From NCBI GenBank assembly GCA_020631735.1, contig CM036154.1, positions 310,001 through 374,000 of the forward strand: a DNA stretch of 64,000 nt, given 5' to 3'. Below the pieces are notes generated by a model. That model was given only the letters and a program-made list of their open reading frames with translations. It had not been told where the DNA came from and did no database searches. Both the position numbers and the translations under genes were made by a program. Source of the DNA: Saccharum officinarum. Its lineage: Eukaryota > Streptophyta > Magnoliopsida > Poales > Poaceae. Numbering within the stretch: the first letter of the stretch is position 1; each line of letters opens with the position of its first letter. Positions 54,370-64,000 of the stretch are shown piece after piece.

Positions 54370-55005
54370 GGATGATGGGGTTGGAGAAGCCTTGCAGGAA
54401 CCATACAAGTAATCATAATCATGGGGCTGATGTCATGTAAATGGCCATTAGTGGTGAGGGTGGTGGAGGATATTGTACTAAACATGGATTTTAGGTCAAT
54501 GAAAGGCGTGACAACGATTGTGGTTGGGCTGCATAGATTAAGTGCAGTTGTCAGCTGTGACATTGACAGATAATCAGTGGCAACTGGTCAATTCCGTCTC
54601 TAACTCTTGTAGCATTATTATTGGGGTAAAATTATTTTGGTTTGTTTTTGTTTAGGTCTGAGACAATGACTTCCAACTTGCTTCCATCAATTCTCTCGGG
54701 ATTACAGTAGACTGAAACAAAAGTCAATGTGTTCTAGGTGAAAATCTGTAACAATAGGATTCTATCATTCTATGAGAATGGTGGGCTGCAGGAAACTGCG
54801 TGTAACTTTTTTATGTTGTTTTTTTAAAAAAAGAAAGATTAAAATTAATTGTGTTGGACTAAAATGGCTGTAACAGACACAACAAAAATGAAAAACTCAA
54901 ACAGTTTCATACAGGAATCATGCACTTACAGAAGTCCAGGTTTTCTCCAAAGTACAGTAATAAGTTGTGCTACAATACAAATAGAAAAAGAAAAGTTGGA
55001 GACAG
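54370..55005. other. Spacer between AlaAT 3' end and the small plastid gene
   Basis: Holds the 3' UTR of AlaAT and the promoter of the next gene. AT-rich, with an A/T homopolymer stretch at 54822-54838. No further feature is seen. Confidence 0.5.
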
Positions 55006-58846
<3,841 letters not shown>

Positions 58847-60755
58847 CCTGGCTTATTTGGTCCTTTCTATGCCGCCGCTGTTGCCAGCGCTGCCGCCGCC
58901 GCCGCCGCCGTAGTCGAAGTCGAAGTAGTGGTACGGGTTTAGGGGGTGGCCGAGTTGAGCCGGCGAGGTTTGGGAACAAGAGGACAGACAATGCAGAGGT
59001 AATGGCACTTGCCACTCGACAGACGACACGAGGACGGCGCAGTCAGTTCGGGTTAGTTTAGCTCAGCCATCCAGTGCGGTTGGTGGGAAGCGTACAAATA
59101 ATTGGCGCTCGTGCAAATGCAGCCACCTTTGCATCGGCACAAGCCACAAGGACGGTGTGGCCCTCACCATGTTTATCACCATTGTTGTTGTGGATTCCTA
59201 TTCTTCTGGCCTGACTGAGCACAATGGAGATGGAGCACCGCATTCTCTGCGAGGAGGAATTGGGATCTATCTATCTCCCCAGAACCAGAATCCAAGGCAA
59301 CGGTGCCCGTTTAAAGCGTAGGAAGAATTACTACCCACCAAACTGCGCCACAATTCCTGTCGCATTACAAACAGTCTCTGATTATACCCACAAAAGAGAC
59401 ACTGAAAATTCAGCACTATTATAGTATCGGCTTCAGCAACACGCAGACCCGAACAATATTTTGTTTAGCTCTTGCAATCCTGCCAATATCCTCAATACAT
59501 GGAAACAATATTTTCCACTGCACTAAGAAAAATCCCGCATCTCGCACAATGGCAAACAGCGGAAATTCGATCAAATTTTCCTCAATTGCCATCAAAGGCG
59601 CCAACAGAGTACAATGTTCCTCCATTCAGAGATCAGCGCACGCACATATGTTTGATGTTTAAGCAATTTTCATGTCAATTTAATCCAGAAAATAACACCA
59701 TAAAGATGATGACATATATAAAAATTAGCATAGTAATTATAACATCATATATATACTTATATGAACCATAAAACCATGATTCAAAACATATAAGCATGGT
59801 ATATTTATCATATAAAGCATACCAGCAAGATCATGTAGCATTAAACAACAACGACATGATCCAAAGCATCAAAACATGGCATACCAGAGAGAACATATAT
59901 AAATATAAAAACAAGAGTGAGTTTACGGATATACCCAGAGCAGGGTCCCATGCCGAAGGCATCGGAGGCTCCACTCGCACTAGCACCTCCGGTCATGGTG
60001 TGCAGATTAGTGTGTTGCTCGAAGTAGTAGACCACAGTCGTTACAGGAAAGTGTTCGCAGTGGAAGAAGATGATGGCGTGCGCGGATCAGGGAAGAAGAC
60101 GTTGACCGATGACGTGGAGAGGAGCAGTCGTGTAGTCACTCCCCAAAAACCTAATCACCCGTACACCCCGAGCAGGGTTCTCAGGCGAGCAATGGTTCCA
60201 GAGGCACCTGCTCTCCCGCAACCTCGTGCACGCGAAGTCACGGGATGGAGATCGCCATCTAGTAACGGAGCGGTAGTATCTGTGTTTCTGTTGTCTCTCA
60301 GAAGAAGAAGTGTTATCTCTCGGAAGAAGAAGGATAGGAGCGAGGACTCTTATTCCTGCAGCGGGGAAGAGAAGGGGCCAGCCGGGGAGATCAGGAGATG
60401 GTAACTCACGCAGCGGGGAAGAGAAGGGGCCAGCCGGGGAGATCAGGAGATGGTAACTCACGGGATTATTGTCAACCCACATTCACCATAATGCAAAAGA
60501 GTTGTCATTTCCTCAACCTCTCAATATAAACAGATAAAATCCAACCATATAAGTTGAGTCAACGTTTAGTCAAACTCCCATATGGTACAAATTATACACC
60601 ATATAATGTTACGAACCATAGAGTTTATTGATTTATTAAATATATTATGAGCCAAGCCCACAATAAATCCAACAACACACAGATGATGTTGCCTGCTTTA
60701 TTTTGTTTCGGTCTACAGGATGGTGCTTCTAGGGAGGCTAGAGGGAGGGCTCTTC
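58847..60755. other. AlaAT upstream region and an unassigned repeat-like block
   Basis: 58847-59250 is the AlaAT promoter/5' UTR (CCG-rich run at 58888-58910). 59430-60680 is unassigned; on the minus strand TGTTGGATTTATTGTGGGC from about 60673 looks like a Copia LTR start, but no PBS or second LTR is found. A perfect 52-bp tandem pair lies at 60359-60462. No gene is supported. Confidence 0.4.
60359..60462. repeat. Perfect tandem duplication, two 52-bp units
   Basis: CAGCGGGGAAGAGAAGGGGC... is repeated without any difference at 60359-60410 and 60411-60462. Either a very recent duplication or an assembly artefact. Confidence 0.92.
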
Positions 60756-62590
60756 TTTTTTTTCATGTACTCCAATACCTTTACCGTAAATTTTTTTAGA
60801 CGAATGAAAGAGAAAATAGAGACAAATCGATAATTACAAAGCCACCCATCGACTCAACTATGAGGAAAGCAACTAAAACAAAACAACAGCTGAAACGGAG
60901 AGAAGAGACTGAACTGATAAAAAGCGAAAACATTGAAGGTCCGACTAGGTGGCCAAGAAACCGGAAAAAAATCCTCACACTGATAGTAAGGAACACTAGA
61001 GGTGGTTCAAGGTGGGGCGATGGTTTGCTACGTTGCCATATTGAACTGTTGAATATCATCTTTAATTAGCTGTGTGACTTATAGGGGTTGTAGCTCTTAT
61101 TGTTGGAAAAGTTCTTTGATTTCGCTCCTTCCAGATATTCCACCACACATAGGTTAGGATTCCGTCAAAAGAGGTCTTATGCGCCTTATCAAATTTCTGT
61201 CTGCATTTTTTCTAGTATTTGTAAATAGAGACTTTTTCGGAGATGTTTTGCAGTTATGATAAGTTGAACCAATTTCTGACTATGGACCACACCTCTTTGA
61301 TAAAGATATAGTCTTTGCACAGATGCGACAGTGTTTCCGGATTAAACTTGCATTGTTTGCAAATTGGGTCATGTAGCCAGTTTCGCTTGCTTAGGTTATT
61401 TGATGTAAGAATCTTAGGGTGAAGAAGTGTCCACGCAAAGAACCAACATTTCTGTTCAGTTCTAGCCTTCCAAATTGGGAAGATTTTGATCTTGGCAAAG
61501 CTTTCATCAAATTGTATTTGATAAGCACTTTTAGTGGTATATTTTTTTTTGAACACTTTTTAGTGGTATATTCACCGCTAGATGTCCATTTCCAATAGAT
61601 TTCGTCCTCTCTATGCAGTCCCCTGTAGCACCTCCTAGAGATTGACGAATTCCCTAATCCCAACATGAGTATGTAGTAGGGTAACATGATCCACTCATTT
61701 GTTATGATCCAGAGCTTTGTCAACTATGATTTTTTTTCTTTTGGATTTCGTGAACAGCGTCAGTGCAATACACTTTGCCGAGGTATTGTCGATCCAGCTA
61801 TAGAGGTCCAAAAAAGAGTTGTTTTAACATTACCAACCAAAATGCATTAAATAGATTCAGATCCACTTTATTGCTTGGTACCTCCATCTTAGCCCACGCT
61901 CTTTCTCTCTGCTTCCATTTGAACCAAAGCAAGCGGAGGCATAATGCTCGAGCAAAATTGTGTCGAATGCGATCAATTCTTTTTAGCAACCACTTTTGTA
62001 CTAGGAAGACTTAGGTGGCAAATTGGTTGTGAGGATAGCACCGTTTTTACTAAGGTTTCTCGTCTAGGGAGCGATAGCATTTTCCCCTTCCAATCCGGAA
62101 GATGGTTTCCAATTTTGTTAATCAGTGGTTGCACATCCACCTTGCGAAGTTTTCTTGTATGAAGAGGCAATCCCAGGTACTTTACAGGGAAGGAGCAAAT
62201 TTTACCCGGGAAATTTCGGATCAGACTCTGAACAATGTCGGTATTGAGACAAATTGTGTAAATTTCCGTTTTGGACATGTTGATTCTTAAGGCTGGGCAG
62301 TCCCCAAAGATGTGTATGATTTTCTGGAGGTGTTTAAGCTCCGAACTTGAGGCATCGGCAAAAATGGCTGCATCAACTGCATAAAGGGACCACCTCAAGT
62401 TTGCCGTTTTAGGTCGTCGCAAAAAAAGTTTGCCGTTTTAGGCAGCACTAGCATTAGTTGAAACGGGTCAATGGCTAGAACAAATAGCATTGGAGATAAA
62501 GGATCGTCTTGTCTGAGGCCTCTTGCATGAGAAATACTTCTTCCAGGCTGACCGTTTATAAGAAGGGTTTTTTTGATTCTCGCCATTATA
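60756..62590 (-). mobile_element. L1-type LINE fragment (RT and zinc-binding domain)
   Basis: Minus-strand frames: RT fingers/palm SHARGLRQDDPLSPMLFVLA (62395-62586), palm LRWSLYAVDAAIFADAS (catalytic YADD changed to YAVD), KYLGLPLHTRKLRK and LPDWKGKMLSLPRRE (61973-62330), then the zinc-binding region LHPKILTSNNLSKRNW and CKQCKFNPETLSHL (61254-61556). It carries many frameshifts. A T-run near 60752-60760 may be the 3' poly(A). Endonuclease is absent, and the right end continues into the tandem duplication. Confidence 0.75.
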
Positions 62591-63459
62591 ATTTTTCAAC
62601 TTTTGAAAAACGTCATTACAATTCACGTTATTGGAGAATTGCCATTACTATTCTCATTCTCCCGCACTCTTGCCCCATTCTACGTCTCGCCCGGAGCTTG
62701 GCCCTTCTACAGGAGCCATATTTGTGTATTCTCCTGTATTGCCTTGGCTATGTCGATAAGGCAAGAGAATCTGCCTCCCCCATTCATCTCTCTCTGTTTC
62801 CCAGTTCTCTCCGACGGAGTCGCAGCAAATTTTACCCGGGAAATTTCGGATCAGACTCTGAACAATGTCGGTATTGAGACAAATTGTGTAAATTTCCGTT
62901 TTGGACATATTGATTCTTAAGGCTGGGCAGTCCCCAAAGATGTGTATGATTTTCTGGAGGTGTTTAAGCTCCAAACTTGAGGCATCGGCAAAAATGGCTG
63001 CATCAACTGCATAAAGGGACCACCTCAAGTTTGCCATTTTAGGTCGTCGCAAAAAAAAAAGTTTGCCATTTTAGGAAGCACTAGCATTAGTTGAAACGGG
63101 TCAATGGCTAGAACAAATAGCATTGGAGATAAAGGATCGTCTTGTCTGAGGCCTCTTGCATGAGAAATACTTCTTCCAGGCTGACCATTTATAAGAAGGG
63201 TTTTTTTATTCTCGCCATTATAATTTTTCAACTTTTGAAAAACGCCATTACAATTCACGTTATTGGAGAATTGCCATTACTATTCTCATTCTCCCGCACT
63301 CTTGCCCCATTCTACGTCTTGCCCGGAGCTTGGCCCTTCTACAGGAGCCATATTTGTGTATTCTCCTGTATTGCCCCTGGCTATGTCGATAAGGCAAGAG
63401 AATCTGCCTCCCCCATTCGTCTCTCTCTGTTTCCCCGTTCTCTCCGACGGAGTCGCACA
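62195..63459. repeat. 630-bp tandem duplication of L1 fragment plus gene 5' sequence
   Basis: GCAAATTTTACCCGGGAAAT starts units at 62195 and 62825, both ending in TCTCCGACGGAGTCGCA. The copies differ at about a dozen positions by eye (roughly 98% identical). Each unit joins L1 RT sequence (minus) to a 220-bp stretch that leads into the gene fragment at the right edge. Confidence 0.92.
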
Positions 63460-63570
63460 GGCGCACGCCATTGCCGCGTCGCCCGCCTGCCATCGCGGCC
63501 CTCCCCCGCTTGCCCTTCCGTGTCGCCTTTCAGGCCGCCGACGCCCACGCAGCCTTGCTAGTGACGATGG

Positions 63571-64000
63571 GCGGTGGTCAGTTCAGGGGCGCGGCGGCTG
63601 CTGGCTCCAGCTCGACGGGCGTGGGCATCCATAGCCCGCCCTTGTCCCCAATCTTGGATTGCCCAAATTGCCGTGTCCAACATCAAGATAAGTCAATTTG
63701 TATTCAATTTTGATTTCTTGGACGGATTTCATGTGGCTAGGGTTTCATGGATGCAGGATGACCCAACAACATGTGGCATTATCATGTCTCAGGTGCAGCA
63801 CCCAAATTGGTTGAAGCAGGCAATGCATTTCAGTTCAGGTGGTGGATATGGCTCTGTCGACCGGATTTTGTCTTGCTGCAAGAATTGGATGAAATGAAGT
63901 TGAAAGTTGACAGTGCTGTGACTTCTCTTTGGGACCTGAAGGTGGAAGTTCAGAAGGTGAAAGAGGAATATGTTGTCATAGCAGCAGTTTGTGTAGGTCG
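63571..64000 (+). pseudogene. Zinc-finger-like gene fragment, runs off the window
   Basis: An ATG in frame at about 63567 opens MGGGQFRGAAAAGSSS, then SPILDCPNCRVQ, with a stop at 63711. Later frames give ELDEMKLKVDSAVTSLWDLK and VQKVKEEYV, a coiled coil. A Ser/Gly-rich start, a CPxC pair and a C-terminal coiled coil recall plant GRF-type zinc-finger proteins, but the rest of the finger is not readable. It may be spliced or decayed. An alternative upstream start lies in the same frame (63471). Confidence 0.35.

Overview
This is a piece of a grass nuclear genome. The genes have short exons with GT-AG introns, plant cell-wall and plastid-type genes are present, and grass-type Copia/Sirevirus, Ty3-gypsy, CACTA, Stowaway and hAT-MITE sequences fill most of the space. 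I read it as a panicoid grass from general repeat style, not from any search. Three runs of exactly 100 N (6282-6381, 29673-29772, 49388-49487) are draft scaffold gaps. All exon coordinates were placed by eye from splice signals and frame continuity.

Left part, 1-34.3 kb, is nested transposons. 1-6281 is the 5' part of a decayed Ty3-gypsy element: partial 5' LTR, tRNA-Met-type PBS, an extra ORF before gag, then gag-pol. The extra ORF begins, directly after its initiator Met, with a near-perfect histone H3 tail (13/13 identical from A1 to G13). 10.7-13.8 kb and 22.5-29.4 kb are two diverged copies of one sequence, each with its own later insertions: a Stowaway MITE and CACTA-like ends in copy 1, and a 695-bp solo LTR plus a 3.4-kb nested LINE/LTR/MITE block in copy 2. 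Between them sits a 5'-truncated LINE (14.05-21.19 kb) split by a nearly complete Copia element with 429-bp LTRs. 29.8-34.3 kb is a minus-strand Sirevirus whose 1.56-kb LTR is full of CCGGACGCGTCCGG-type palindromes.

Middle and right part, 34.3-64 kb, is a gene island. It contains a broken ACR2/CDC25-like arsenate reductase (minus, ~36.0-36.4 kb), an intact 13-exon RFWD3-like RING/WD E3 ligase (plus, 37.3-43.3 kb) carrying an RTE LINE in intron 5, and an XTH31/32-type xyloglucan hydrolase gene (minus, 43.9-45.0 kb) with a 1-nt frameshift. Beyond the 3' end of a Tat-like gypsy element with an antisense ORF (49.5-52.0 kb) come a small three-exon probable plastid protein (minus, 53.8-54.4 kb) and a complete 15-exon alanine aminotransferase (minus, 55.0-58.8 kb) whose PLP-lysine position reads Asn. 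60.7-63.5 kb holds a minus-strand L1 fragment and a 630-bp tandem duplication; a degenerate zinc-finger-like gene start runs off the right edge.

The host genes do not form a pathway; they are ordinary neighbours in a repeat-rich region. The most unusual item is the retrotransposon ORF with an H3-tail N terminus, followed by the alanine aminotransferase without its catalytic lysine and the antisense ORF with its own TATA box inside the Tat-like element.
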